Below the pieces are notes generated by a model. The model saw only the letters and a program-made list of their open reading frames with translations. It did no database searches and was not told the origin of the DNA. The position numbers and the translations under genes are program-made. A DNA stretch of 64,000 nucleotides from Candidatus Anaeroferrophillus wilburensis (GTDB lineage: Bacteria > Desulfobacterota > Anaeroferrophillalia > Anaeroferrophillales > Anaeroferrophillaceae), in assembly GCA_016934315.1 (NCBI GenBank), contig JAFGSY010000012.1, positions 1 to 64,000 of the forward strand, written 5' to 3'. Below, in pieces: positions 1 to 8,812 of this stretch (position 1 is its first letter; each line of letters opens with the position of its first letter).

Positions 1-270
1 ACAAAAAATTTGAACTGACCGATTCGGCAGCGTAAATCACCTTTTGCCCAAGAGGCTCAACTGTAAGGAAGGTCCTTGACTTTTACAGTCAATAACTGCA
101 CCGCCGGCAGGAGAAGGGTAGCAGGCTTTATGGTCTTGGTGTATTGTCGTGGGGCCAACCATTACGGTCAGACCGCCGAGCCTGGAACAAATGGCAAGAA
201 TCGATAACCGAGTGAGCACCACCAAGATAGGTAAGGGGCCGGGAAAAGGAATGTGATTCAGATTTCACGG

Positions 271-1800
271 TTAATCCACCAGGGAACGGCATTTGTCACG
301 GTCGATTTTGCCGCTGGCTTTTTTCGGCAGGGCACGAAGAAGTTTGATGGTCGCGGGGAGTTTATATTTCGGCAGTCTGGCGGCACAGGCAGCAATGATA
401 GCTTCCCGCGTGGCCTCCGGTGAGGCCGGCACCACCAGGGCGGCAAGACGGTTGCCCAGCAGGGGGTCTGGCAGGCCGACAACCGCTGCCTCTACCACCT
501 GGCCGCCGGCAAGCAGGTCATCTTCAATCTCCTGGGTGTTGATACGGTGGCCGCCCACTTTCAGCAGATTGTCTTTGCGGCCGATGATATGGAAAAAACC
601 ATCGACATCCACATAGCCATGGTCACCGGTGTGATAGCCCTGATGGTCGAATTTTTTCGCGGTGGTTTCCGGGTCGCGCCAGTAGCCGGCGGCAATATTG
701 GCACCAGTAGCCACCAGTTCACCCATTTCGCCAACGGCAACTTCCAAACCATTTTCGTCCACCACTTTCATGCTCACACCGGGAATCGGCTTGCCGATGG
801 ATTCGATTTTATCGGCAAAATTGGCTGGATCAAGATAGGTAAGGCGGGCCGAAGCCTCGGTGGCGCCGTACATGATAACGATGGCGGTATGATCCGGCAG
901 CGTCCGGCGGAGTTCTTCTTTGACCGTAGTGGCCATATGCCCGCCGGCCTGGGAGCAGTAGCGCAGGGCGGGAAGTTTATCCCGGTAGTTTTTCAGGGGC
1001 GAGCGGTGCAGCAGGTAGGCATAGGTGGAAGGAACGCCGGCAAAGCCGGTGACCTGCTCCGCCGCCATCTGCTGGAGAACGGTAGCCGGAAAGGCAAATT
1101 TGTTATTGATAATCAGGCGACCGCCCACCGCCACATGGGTATTCAACAGGGATTTGCCCATCACGTAGAAAAAGGGCAGCACCACCATCTGAATGTCATC
1201 GGCCGTCAGCTGAAGATAGCTGCAGATGGAGTTGGTATTGCTGACGATATTGTGGTGGGAGAGCATGACTCCCTTGGGTTTCCCCGTCGAACCTGACGTG
1301 TAGATGATCGAGGCCAGTGAGGTAGCCGGCAGAGAAAGGTCGGGATTGGTGGACTGGTCACCGGCCAGGACTTCATCCCAGGCAACCAGCCGGAGGCTGG
1401 AAGGCCAGGATTTTTTTGGCTGGCTGATGATCAGGCTCAGGGAAGGCGGCAGCTCGGTGGCCTGCAGGAGCCGTTCAAAACGACTGTTGGAAATAATTGC
1501 TTTGGCTTCCAGCTCGGCAAGCAGAGGCCTGAGGCTTTCGGGCTTATGATCGGTACTCAGGGGAACAGCAACCGCACCGGCCTTGAGGATGCCGTAATAA
1601 CTGATTACATATTCGAGGGAATTTTCCAGCAGGATGGCAACCCGATCGCCCGGCAGGACATTATCCGCCAGAAGCCAATGGGCCAGCCGATTGGCAGCAG
1701 CGTTGATCTCCCGATAGGTTGCCCGCACCTCTTCATGAACTAGAGCTACCTTGTCAGGGAGGGATCGGGTACTGGCTTCGAGGAAGTAATGGATAAGCAT
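271..1800 (-). CDS. AMP-forming acyl-CoA/acyl-ACP ligase
   Basis: ANL-superfamily adenylating enzyme that activates a carboxylic acid as acyl-AMP and passes it to a thiol. The A3 loop YTSGSTGKPKG lies at about residues 167-177, YGATEAS at 311-317, the YHTGD ATP-binding Asp at 389-393, the hinge GRKDNLLKVGGHR at 407-419, and the catalytic-lysine motif SGKIDR at 496-501. The length of 509 residues is normal for one adenylation module. It is the last gene of the operon and sits 24 bp behind an acyl carrier protein, so that ACP is its likely acceptor (inference). The active-site surroundings (YGATEAS, IGKPIPG) recall the acyl ligases found in exosortase/exopolysaccharide clusters, but no exosortase is visible here. 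The acid substrate cannot be read from the sequence. Confidence 0.9.
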   Translation of the reverse strand: MLIHYFLEASTRSLPDKVALVHEEVRATYREINAAANRLAHWLLADNVLPGDRVAILLENSLEYVISYYGILKAGAVAVPLSTDHKPESLRPLLAELEAKAIISNSRFERLLQATELPPSLSLIISQPKKSWPSSLRLVAWDEVLAGDQSTNPDLSLPATSLASIIYTSGSTGKPKGVMLSHHNIVSNTNSICSYLQLTADDIQMVVLPFFYVMGKSLLNTHVAVGGRLIINNKFAFPATVLQQMAAEQVTGFAGVPSTYAYLLHRSPLKNYRDKLPALRYCSQAGGHMATTVKEELRRTLPDHTAIVIMYGATEASARLTYLDPANFADKIESIGKPIPGVSMKVVDENGLEVAVGEMGELVATGANIAAGYWRDPETTAKKFDHQGYHTGDHGYVDVDGFFHIIGRKDNLLKVGGHRINTQEIEDDLLAGGQVVEAAVVGLPDPLLGNRLAALVVPASPEATREAIIAACAARLPKYKLPATIKLLRALPKKASGKIDRDKCRSLVD

Positions 1801-1801
1801 A

Positions 1802-1824
1802 GTGTTCTCTGGGCCTCTGTGGTT
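1802..1824 (-). repeat. Dispersed repeat A, copy 1 (ACCACAGAG type)
   Basis: The whole 24-bp gap between the ACP gene and the acyl ligase is an ACCACAGAGGCCCAGAG-type sequence read on the minus strand. A second copy, ACCACAGAGACACAGAG, lies in the gap between pilM and mshP. The resemblance (15 of 17 bases) in two unrelated short gaps indicates a dispersed repeat family. No function is evident. Confidence 0.5.
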
Positions 1825-2082
1825 CTAACCCAGCTTTTTCTCCAGAAATGCTGTCACATTGTTCAACGAATCCAAATTCTCCGGCACCAGCTCCTCGTCA
1901 TCGATAGAGATCGCAAACTCCTCTTCGAGAAATTCCACCAGTTCCAGGACGCCGGTGGAGTCGATGATGCCACCATCCAAAAAGGAAGAGTCGTCGGTGA
2001 GGTCGTCGCCGCTGCCGAAGAGGAAGTTTTCGACAATGAATTCTCTGATTTTCCCTTTGATCTCGTCTCTGTTCACACTCAT
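1825..2082 (-). CDS. Acyl carrier protein
   Basis: An 85-residue acidic four-helix carrier protein that would hold an acyl group on a phosphopantetheine arm. The attachment serine is S42 in the IIDSTGVLELVEFLEEEF helix-II region; DST replaces the more common DSL. Its start overlaps the stop of the upstream amidotransferase gene (ATGA), so the two are probably translationally coupled, and the acyl ligase follows 24 bp downstream. It is not the housekeeping fatty-acid ACP: no fab genes are nearby, and the context is ligase plus amidotransferases. Dedicated ACPs of this kind occur in exopolysaccharide and exosortase clusters (family knowledge). The acyl chain and its destination are unknown. Confidence 0.88.
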   Translation of the reverse strand: MSVNRDEIKGKIREFIVENFLFGSGDDLTDDSSFLDGGIIDSTGVLELVEFLEEEFAISIDDEELVPENLDSLNNVTAFLEKKLG

Positions 2083-3098
2083 AGTTCCAGTTTCTCCCGG
2101 GCGTAGGCAACCATATCGGCATTCTGCGCCGTATAAATTTTTTCAATACCCTCCTGCCGATCCATGACCCCCTGGCGTACCATGTTGGCGATCTCCCAGA
2201 CATAGGGATGAAAGCCGTGGCGCTCCAGGTGGCACTGGTTGGCAAAGGCATTCAACAGACAGTTGGAGGAGTTGGTGTCGGTGTCTTCCGGCGCCCGCCA
2301 GCCAGCCCGGTTCAGCTCCAGTTTAATGGCCTCCTCGTCGTAGTCGAAAAAGGCCAGCGGGTGGATGTTGTGGGGAAAGCGGTCGGCGTACAGCTCATAA
2401 TAGGCCGCGGGGATGAAATACTGCTCCAGCCGGCCGCTGATCTCCGGCGGGAAGGCTTTTTTGAGGGCCTCCTGGTTCTTCTGGATCAGGGTGGGATTGG
2501 TTTTCATGATCGCCGACTGGATGGGCGCCTGTCCCGGGGACCAGCCGAAGGCCACCAGCGGGATGTTCATCTCCAGGGCGGTTTTCAGCACCAGGCTTTT
2601 GACGATGCCGATGCAGGCGGTGCAGATGGCGCTGGCCCGCAGCAGGGTCGGGGCCGGGAAGATATCCTCCCCGGCGGTGCAGGCAAACATGCGCCTGGCG
2701 ACCGGCCAGGGGATGGTAAAATTGAGATGATCAATATCCAGCTGATCGGTAAGCGCCTTGATGTTTTCCTGGGAAGCCGGCGAAATGAAGTGGTTGTCAA
2801 ACGTCAGCGCCAGTATCCGCAGATCATACTTTTCCTTCAGCAGCTTCATGGTATAGCTGGAGTCCTTACCGCCACTGTAGGCCATAATGGCATCGTATCC
2901 CAGACTTTCCTGCCTCGCCTGAGTGATCAGGTCATCCAGCCGCTGCCGGTAGGCGGCCTTTTTTTCCGGCACCTTGGCCGCTTTCTTCTCCTCGCGGCGG
3001 CAATGATTACAGATTCCCTGGTCATCAAAACTGATCCCCGGAAAGGTCTCGGGCAGAATACAGCGCTGGCAGAGACGAATATCTACCTTTATTGACAT
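2079..3098 (-). CDS. PP-loop N-acetyl sugar amidotransferase (WbpG/PseA-like)
   Basis: 339-residue adenine-nucleotide alpha-hydrolase. The N-terminus carries two CxxC pairs (C10/C13 and C30/C33), probably a zinc knuckle, followed by the ATP-pyrophosphatase loop AYSGGKDSS at residues 73-81. Later cysteines (CTACIGIVKS) fit the WbpG/PseA family, which adenylates a 2-acetamido group and replaces oxygen with nitrogen to make an acetamidino sugar. Known relatives take ammonia from a HisH/HisF-like pair. No such pair is in the window, so the glutaminase domain of the AsnB-like protein in the same operon, or genes left of the window, might supply it (inference). Thiolation or tRNA modification is less likely given the neighbours. 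Confidence 0.8.
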   Translation of the reverse strand: MSIKVDIRLCQRCILPETFPGISFDDQGICNHCRREEKKAAKVPEKKAAYRQRLDDLITQARQESLGYDAIMAYSGGKDSSYTMKLLKEKYDLRILALTFDNHFISPASQENIKALTDQLDIDHLNFTIPWPVARRMFACTAGEDIFPAPTLLRASAICTACIGIVKSLVLKTALEMNIPLVAFGWSPGQAPIQSAIMKTNPTLIQKNQEALKKAFPPEISGRLEQYFIPAAYYELYADRFPHNIHPLAFFDYDEEAIKLELNRAGWRAPEDTDTNSSNCLLNAFANQCHLERHGFHPYVWEIANMVRQGVMDRQEGIEKIYTAQNADMVAYAREKLEL

Positions 3099-3140
3099 TT
3101 TCTTTACTCCTTGTGCAAAGTTCAGAGCGATCGGATTACA

Positions 3141-4172
3141 TCACTTGCGAGGATCCCAGCCAGCCAATCTGGCCCACAACCACCAGGCAGCATAACCTTT
3201 GAGGTTGCCGTTCAGATCACGGCTGTGGGCGGCTCCGGAACGCCACCAGTCAACCCCTTCGACATGCGAGTTTTGCCAATCATCCGCCCAGTTGCCTCTG
3301 CCTCCCTGGTCATTATTGTAAGAACAATCATCTTCAAGCTTTCGGTGACCCTGATATGAGCCATAGGCGTTATCGGCCGCGCTGGATTCCCCATCACCAA
3401 AATACTCACCATCAGGATTGTAGGATTCAATATCAAAAAAATCATACAATATCCGGTTATTCTTAAGGCAGTGCTGACGGATTTTTTTATTGGCCGCAAA
3501 GGTCCATTGGTTCTCGTCTGGCCGGTCTTTGGTATCGTTGTTGGTGTGCCCGGTCATAAAGACAAAGGTCACCGGCACCTTCCGTTGACCTGAACGGATT
3601 TTGGCGCCGCCGGGGCCATATTCGCTGATCAGCTTCTCCATCTCAGTAAGGTAGGTGTCGATATCATGGCCATAGATGTTGCACCATGACCAGACAACCA
3701 CATTGATTTCGGCATTCTCCGGTTTATCGAGATAGTTGCGGGTCATGGTCCACCAAGAGGTCCGCCTTTTCTGCGGCAGCCATGATTTTTTATCAACATC
3801 ATATCCCAGGTCATGCCCCTCTTTGCTGAAAGTTCTATCTTCAAGGTGCAGCGCCCCGTCGCTGCCCGTTTCATTCCAAAGATACAAGCCGGGAGGGGTT
3901 TTATATCGCGGGCTGTTATGCATGAATGCATCAAGCCCCGTCATCCCGGCAATTAGCTGGCTGCCATGGGATGTATGACCGTAAGCAATATGAAGTGTTT
4001 TCTTAGCATTTTCAATCGCAGTTAGGGGAATCTTGCCAATATGGACGCAATGATGGTCAATGATGACCGCCTCAGAAGAATCAGCCGACGAGCAGCGAGC
4101 AGGCTGGGCAAAGAGACACAGCGATCCCGTAACAATTAGCACTCCTGCAACAACATGAAAGAGATGCGTCAT
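3141..4172 (-). CDS. Secreted protein of unknown function, possibly SGNH-like
   Basis: 343 residues, beginning with a signal peptide (hydrophobic stretch at about residues 5-21, cleavage probably near ARCSS), so it is predicted to be periplasmic or extracellular. I do not recognise the family with confidence. A GHTSHGS motif at 65-71 following a beta-strand-like stretch, a FMTGHTNND motif at 205-213 and a late AAHS histidine at 316 could be the scattered blocks of an SGNH-type esterase or acyltransferase, but the canonical GDS is absent. The protein is rich in Trp and Asp/Asn towards the C-terminus. Its ATG overlaps the stop of the amidotransferase gene upstream (TGATG), so it belongs to this operon and probably acts on the same product after export. 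Confidence 0.7.
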   Translation of the reverse strand: MTHLFHVVAGVLIVTGSLCLFAQPARCSSADSSEAVIIDHHCVHIGKIPLTAIENAKKTLHIAYGHTSHGSQLIAGMTGLDAFMHNSPRYKTPPGLYLWNETGSDGALHLEDRTFSKEGHDLGYDVDKKSWLPQKRRTSWWTMTRNYLDKPENAEINVVVWSWCNIYGHDIDTYLTEMEKLISEYGPGGAKIRSGQRKVPVTFVFMTGHTNNDTKDRPDENQWTFAANKKIRQHCLKNNRILYDFFDIESYNPDGEYFGDGESSAADNAYGSYQGHRKLEDDCSYNNDQGGRGNWADDWQNSHVEGVDWWRSGAAHSRDLNGNLKGYAAWWLWARLAGWDPRK

Positions 4173-6166
4173 GATGTTCCCCCTTGGTCTGTCCCCGAAA
4201 TTTTTTTGGTTAATTCTATATCCCGGCCATCGGTGGTCGGAAATTCCCGGCAGAACTGCTGTTCCAGCAGCAGGGTTGAAATGATGCCGACGACCGCCAT
4301 ATTTTCCCGTTCGCTCACAAGCTCAGCTCCCTGGCGGCGGCATTTACCAATCAACCTTTGCACCCGATTATTATCAAACAGATTACTCGTCTGCAAGGTC
4401 TCTGGAGCCAGCAGATCAGCCAAGTAGTCGGGCTGCCGCTCACCGAAAAAACAGCCGCTGATCGGCGCCCGATAGGGCTGCTTGTGCCGCTGCAGCACCG
4501 CAGCCGGGATAACCGTTTCCGCCGCCTTTTTGACAATAAATTTTTCGTTCAGGCCGTTGAGCCGGAAACGGGGCGGCACCCGGGCGGCAAATTCAGCAAC
4601 CCGATGATCAAGGAAAGGGAACCGCCCTTCAACCGCGTGGGCCATGGCCATCCGGTCGCCCTGGGCGGCTAGCAGGTAGCCCGGCAGGAACAGCGACGCC
4701 TCCAGATACTGGGCCCGAGACAGGGCCGGCCAGGAGATGAAATCGGTCGGCAGTTGGGCCGTCATGCGTTCGACAAACTGCTCCGGGCCATCAAGCTCCC
4801 GGCGCACCGCGGTACTGAAAAAAGTATGCAGCTGGGCGGTGTTGCGCCACCTGATGAGATGGGAAAACGCCGGTTTCTCCGACTCATCCAGACCGCGGCG
4901 AAAAAACCCTTCGAGGTAGCTGCGGGCCTTGCCGTCGCCCTGGGAAAAAACATAGGGGTAAAGGCGTTCAAGGAGCCGCGGCCGCATGGTCGACTGGGGA
5001 TTTCTCGCCCAGAAACGGCGCACCATGGCTTCCTTGAAGATATTGTAGCCGGCGAACATCTCGTCGGCTCCCTCGCCGGTGAGCACCACCTTGAAACCGC
5101 TCTCGCGCACCAGTTTGGCCAGCAGGTAGAGGGGCACCGGCGCTGTCCGGATCATCGGCGTTTCAGCATGCCAGACCACGGCGGGAAAAGCATCGCCGAT
5201 CTCGCTGTCGGTACAGGTGATAGCGCGGTGATCGGTTCCCAGCTGGTCAACCGCCTGCCGCTGATATGAACTTTCGTCAAAGCGCTGATCGGCAAAACCG
5301 ACGGAAAAGGTACAGAGCCTATTATTGAACCTTTTTTTCACCAGCGCGCTGATATAGGTACTGTCCAAACCGCCGCTCAGGTAAGCACCCACCGGCACAT
5401 CAGCCCGTAGGCGCAGGCGGGCCGCGTCGGTCAGCAGATCATCCAATTCGTCCGCCCAGTCGGCCAGCGGCCGCTCCGGCTCTTGTCCGGGAGCAAAAGA
5501 CAGCTGCCAGTAGCTGCCGGTGGTCAGCCCGGCAGCAGAAAATTCCAGCCAGTGGCCAGGAAGCAGCTGCTGAATGCCTGCAAACGGCGTTGCCGGCGCC
5601 ACTGCCGACCAGCAGGTAAAAATATCGCCAAGACTGTGATAATCAAGTCGGCGGGTAATGGACGGCTCGGCAAAAATCGCCTTGATCTCGGAACCAAACA
5701 GCAACCGGTGGCCATCATGGTGATAAAACAGCGGCCGGATTCCCAGCCGATCGCGGCCGAGAAGCAGACGCTGGCGGGGCTCATCCCATAATGCCAGGCC
5801 GAACTGGCCATTCAGATGCTCAAAAAGGTCGGTGCCATAGTCTTCATAAAGATGCACCAGCACCTCGGTGTCGGAAGCGGTCTGAAAGCGGTGCCCCCGC
5901 CGCTCAAGATCGCGGCGCAGCTCCGGGTAGTTGAAAATCTCGCCGTTAAGCACCACCCAGACGGTGCCGTCTTCATTGCTGATGGGCTGGTCACCGCCGG
6001 CCAAATCGATAATGCTCAGACGGGCGTGGGCCAAGCCGGCCGGCCCATCCTCGTAGATCCCTGCCGATTCCGGCCCCCGATGGCGCAGCAGAGCAATCAT
6101 CCGTCGGAGGAGCGCCTCGCGGGAACCAGTTGTTCGAAAATCAACAATGCCGGCAATACCACACAT
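4169..6166 (-). CDS. asnB: Asparagine synthetase-type glutamine amidotransferase
   Basis: 665 residues with the class-II glutaminase domain first and the PP-loop synthetase domain second. The nucleophile Cys2 follows the initiator Met (MCGIAGIVDF), the usual RGPD is RGPES, the glutaminase pocket NGEIFNY lies near residue 74, and the AMP-forming loop SGGLDST is at 264-270. It makes an amide from an aspartate-like or other carboxylate using glutamine and ATP. The length and operon partners fit the AsnB paralogues of polysaccharide/exosortase clusters better than a housekeeping AsnB of about 550-600 residues (family knowledge), so the target may be a sugar acid or an acyl-ACP product. It is the first gene of the decoration operon and overlaps the next gene by 4 nt. 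Confidence 0.85.
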   Translation of the reverse strand: MCGIAGIVDFRTTGSREALLRRMIALLRHRGPESAGIYEDGPAGLAHARLSIIDLAGGDQPISNEDGTVWVVLNGEIFNYPELRRDLERRGHRFQTASDTEVLVHLYEDYGTDLFEHLNGQFGLALWDEPRQRLLLGRDRLGIRPLFYHHDGHRLLFGSEIKAIFAEPSITRRLDYHSLGDIFTCWSAVAPATPFAGIQQLLPGHWLEFSAAGLTTGSYWQLSFAPGQEPERPLADWADELDDLLTDAARLRLRADVPVGAYLSGGLDSTYISALVKKRFNNRLCTFSVGFADQRFDESSYQRQAVDQLGTDHRAITCTDSEIGDAFPAVVWHAETPMIRTAPVPLYLLAKLVRESGFKVVLTGEGADEMFAGYNIFKEAMVRRFWARNPQSTMRPRLLERLYPYVFSQGDGKARSYLEGFFRRGLDESEKPAFSHLIRWRNTAQLHTFFSTAVRRELDGPEQFVERMTAQLPTDFISWPALSRAQYLEASLFLPGYLLAAQGDRMAMAHAVEGRFPFLDHRVAEFAARVPPRFRLNGLNEKFIVKKAAETVIPAAVLQRHKQPYRAPISGCFFGERQPDYLADLLAPETLQTSNLFDNNRVQRLIGKCRRQGAELVSERENMAVVGIISTLLLEQQFCREFPTTDGRDIELTKKISGTDQGGTS

Positions 6167-6172
6167 AAGGGG

Positions 6173-6205
6173 ACGGTTTACGGTATAAGGTTTATGGTAT
6201 AAGGA
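6173..6205. repeat. Repeat B: 14-bp tandem GGTTTAYGGTATAA
   Basis: Two adjacent copies of GGTTTACGGTATAA and GGTTTATGGTATAA, differing at one base, lie directly upstream of the asnB start. Looser copies of the same GGTATAAGG/TTTACGGT words occur upstream of the SLC13 transporter gene and at the start of the ABC ATPase gene. The AT-rich spacing could double as promoter elements, but no convincing -35 box was seen. Confidence 0.55.
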
Positions 6206-6223
6206 AAAAGATATCAGAGATTG

Positions 6224-6266
6224 GGGGAGTTGTTAAATTACCGAAAGGTAAGTCAACAACGTCCCC
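6224..6266 (-). terminator. Stem-loop at the end of cysN
   Basis: The sequence just after the cysN stop folds as nested inverted repeats. The outer stem pairs GGGGA-GTTGTT with AACAAC-TCCCC (one bulged base), and the inner stem is TTACC/GGTAA around a four-base loop. There is no immediate T-run on the minus strand; a TTTTTCC follows about 14 nt later. It probably marks the 3' end of the cys transcript, either as a weak terminator or as a stabilising hairpin. Confidence 0.45.
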
Positions 6267-7825
6267 TAAATTTCTTCCTCAATGAGCAGCACGATCAGAC
6301 CGTACTGTATCAAACTATCGGCAAAAATAGCTGCCGCTGCAGTTTTTTCATCCACCACCACGGCAATTTTCCCCTGGTCGAACAGCTCACGCTCCAGGGT
6401 TCGAGCTTTTGCCTGCCGCTCTTCATGGTTTGCACCGCTGATTCGGATCATCTCGCCCCGCTGGCCGAGTCGGGCTTCCCATTCAGCTCGGGTCACCAGG
6501 CCAACGCCAGTAGCTCCCAGCGGTTTTGCCGCCGGCTGCTGATCACTGGCCAGCCGGTCGATGATCATTCCCACCGCCGAGGTATAGTTGGTCACCGGGT
6601 CAATGAGGATGAAACTGCCGGTGGTCCGGTTTTTCATATAGGGATCAAAGTAAAGGGGTCTGCTGGTGGTGATGGTTACCCGGCCGATCTCATTAAGGGA
6701 AAGGTGGTCGACCTCGCTTTTGCGCAGGGTATTGACATCGGTCCGGTAACGCACCCGGTCGATCTTGGCCCGGGTGGTCTGGGTGGTGTGCTTAATGAAA
6801 AAGCCGGTGCCCGGGTCCATGGGCTTCTCGTCCATCCAGACCAGCATCGCCTCGAATGATCTGCCCGTGCGGGGCATATTGTTGGGGTGGACCAGCATGT
6901 CGCCGCGGCTGACATCGATTTCATCCTCCAGGGTCAGAGTCACCGACTCAGGGGAGAAGGCAGCGTCCAGCGGACCGTCGTAGGTGGCGATCTCTTTAAC
7001 CTTCGATTTTTTGTGCGACGGCAGGATCAAAACCTCTTCGCCGGGACGCACCACCCCCGAGGCCACCTGACCGGCAAAGCCGCGGAAACTGGCATCGGGA
7101 CGCAGCACGTATTGGACCGGAAAGCGGAAGTCGATGAAATTGCGGTCGGAGGTAATGTAGATCGATTCCAGCAGTTCCAAAAGCGGTTGGCCGGAATACC
7201 AGGGAGTGTTGGTCGACCGGGTCACCACGTTGTCCCCCTTGAGGGCCGAAAGGGGAATGAAGTGCAGGTCGGGAATTTTCAGCCGGGCGACAAACTCACG
7301 AAAATCCTGGCAGATGGCGTCGAACCTTTGCTGGTCGAAATCCACCAGATCCATTTTATTCACCGCCAGGATAACGTGCTTGATCCCCAGTAGCGAAACA
7401 ATGAACGTATGGCGGCGGGTCTGGGTGATGATCCCGGTGCGGGCGTCAACCAGGATCACCGCCAGGTTGGCCGTCGAGGCCCCGGTGACCATGTTGCGGG
7501 TATACTGCTCATGGCCGGGGGTGTCGGCGATAATGAACTTGCGCTTGTCAGTGGCAAAATAACGGTAGGCCACATCAATGGTAATCCCCTGCTCCCGCTC
7601 CGCCTTGAGGCCGTCAAGCAGCAGGGCGTAGTCAATCTCGCCGCCGACGCTGCCGACCCGCTTGCTGTCCCGCTGGAGAGCGGAAAGCTGGTCTTCATAC
7701 AACAGCTTGCTGTCATAGAGCAGGCGGCCGATCAGCGTCGACTTACCGTCATCCACCGAACCGGCGGTGAGAAAACGCAAGAGATCCTTCTGTTCGTCAC
7801 GATCAAGAAATTCCCTGATATCCAT
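6266..7825 (-). CDS. cysN: Sulfate adenylyltransferase large subunit CysN, with odd C-terminal tail
   Basis: GTPase subunit of ATP sulfurylase, which with CysD makes adenosine phosphosulfate (APS) from sulfate and ATP. It is EF-Tu-like: the P-loop GSVDDGKST is at residues 22-30, then [12 protein letters not shown], and NKMDL as the guanine-specificity motif, followed by two beta-barrel domains. The 519 residues exceed the roughly 475 of stand-alone CysN but fall short of CysN-CysC fusions. The last 75 or so residues look like a decayed APS-kinase domain: they keep an ISG turn, an [10 protein letters not shown] helix, a VVVDE strand and a final YGLIVLLI strand, but have no Walker A. A separate intact cysC is present upstream. 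The start overlaps the last base of cysD, so the two are coupled. Confidence 0.93.
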   Translation of the reverse strand: MDIREFLDRDEQKDLLRFLTAGSVDDGKSTLIGRLLYDSKLLYEDQLSALQRDSKRVGSVGGEIDYALLLDGLKAEREQGITIDVAYRYFATDKRKFIIADTPGHEQYTRNMVTGASTANLAVILVDARTGIITQTRRHTFIVSLLGIKHVILAVNKMDLVDFDQQRFDAICQDFREFVARLKIPDLHFIPLSALKGDNVVTRSTNTPWYSGQPLLELLESIYITSDRNFIDFRFPVQYVLRPDASFRGFAGQVASGVVRPGEEVLILPSHKKSKVKEIATYDGPLDAAFSPESVTLTLEDEIDVSRGDMLVHPNNMPRTGRSFEAMLVWMDEKPMDPGTGFFIKHTTQTTRAKIDRVRYRTDVNTLRKSEVDHLSLNEIGRVTITTSRPLYFDPYMKNRTTGSFILIDPVTNYTSAVGMIIDRLASDQQPAAKPLGATGVGLVTRAEWEARLGQRGEMIRISGANHEERQAKARTLERELFDQGKIAVVVDEKTAAAAIFADSLIQYGLIVLLIEEEI

Positions 7826-8736
7826 TAAAAATATCCTTCTCTTTTTTTCTGCTCCATCGAGCCTTCCTGGTCGAAATCGATGACCCGGGTGGTGCGCTCA
7901 CTCTTGGTGACCGTCATCATCTCCTCGACAATTTTTTCAATGGTGTCAGCAGTCGACTCGATGGCACCGGTCAACGGATAGCAGCCCAGGGTCCGGAAGC
8001 GGATCATTCTCTTCTGGGGCTGCTCCCCGTGATTAAGGGGCATGCGGTCGTCATCCACCAGAATCAGGTTGCCGTCCCGTTCCACCACCTCCCGCTCGGC
8101 AGCATAGTAGAGGGGAACAATGGGAATTTTTTCCAGCCGGACATACTGCCAGACGTCAAGCTCCGTCCAGTTGGACAGGGGGAAGACCCGGATGCTCTCA
8201 CCCTTGTTGACCCGGGTGTTGTAGACGCTCCAGAGCTCCGGTCGCTGGTTTTTCGGATCCCACTGGTGAAAACGGTCGCGAAAGGAAAAAATCCGTTCCT
8301 TGGCCCGGGATTTCTCCTCATCCCGTCGGGCGCCGCCAAAAGCGGCATCAAAACCGTACTTGTCCAGGGCCTGCAGCAGCGCCTGGGTTTTCATGACATC
8401 GGTATGGACCTTGCTGCCATGGCTGAAGGGGCCGATCCCCTGGCGATGGCCCTCCTCGTTGTAGTGGACAATGAGATCGATGTCGTGGCGCCGGCAGAAG
8501 TCATCGCGAAAGGTGATCATCTCCTGGAACTTCCATTTGGAATCGATGTGCATCAGGGGAAAGGGAATCTTGCCGGGGGCAAAGGCTTTCTGGGCCAACC
8601 GGGCCATTACCGACGAATCCTTGCCGATGGAGTAAAGCATCACCGGGTTGGCAAACTCAGCCGCAACTTCCCTGATAATGTGGATGCTTTCCGCTTCCAG
8701 TTCCTGCAGGTGGGAGAGGGAGTACTTTCTTTCCAT
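7825..8736 (-). CDS. cysD: Sulfate adenylyltransferase small subunit CysD
   Basis: Catalytic subunit of ATP sulfurylase in the PAPS-reductase/PP-loop fold. At 303 residues it matches the usual length. Visible signatures are the nucleotide loop [10 protein letters not shown] near residue 36, the [22 protein letters not shown] region, and the family's typical C-terminus ending KKREGYF. It is coupled to cysN by a one-base overlap of stop and start. In a sulfate-reducing lineage the dissimilatory Sat enzyme makes APS for respiration, so a CysDN pair points to assimilation or to PAPS supply for sulfation. Confidence 0.95.
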   Translation of the reverse strand: MERKYSLSHLQELEAESIHIIREVAAEFANPVMLYSIGKDSSVMARLAQKAFAPGKIPFPLMHIDSKWKFQEMITFRDDFCRRHDIDLIVHYNEEGHRQGIGPFSHGSKVHTDVMKTQALLQALDKYGFDAAFGGARRDEEKSRAKERIFSFRDRFHQWDPKNQRPELWSVYNTRVNKGESIRVFPLSNWTELDVWQYVRLEKIPIVPLYYAAEREVVERDGNLILVDDDRMPLNHGEQPQKRMIRFRTLGCYPLTGAIESTADTIEKIVEEMMTVTKSERTTRVIDFDQEGSMEQKKREGYF

Positions 8737-8812
8737 AACTATTTCATATCCTTTTTACTGAACGGGAGTATCTTTTTAGAAGCTGTCATAGTTCAGTCTC
8801 CCGCTCATTCTC

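Noticed and set aside
37-225. 62-residue open frame on the minus strand near the left edge
   Set aside because: No recognisable motif, no clear ribosome site, and codon choice unlike neighbouring genes; the other frames are no better. I treat the first 270 bp as non-coding or the tail of something outside the window.
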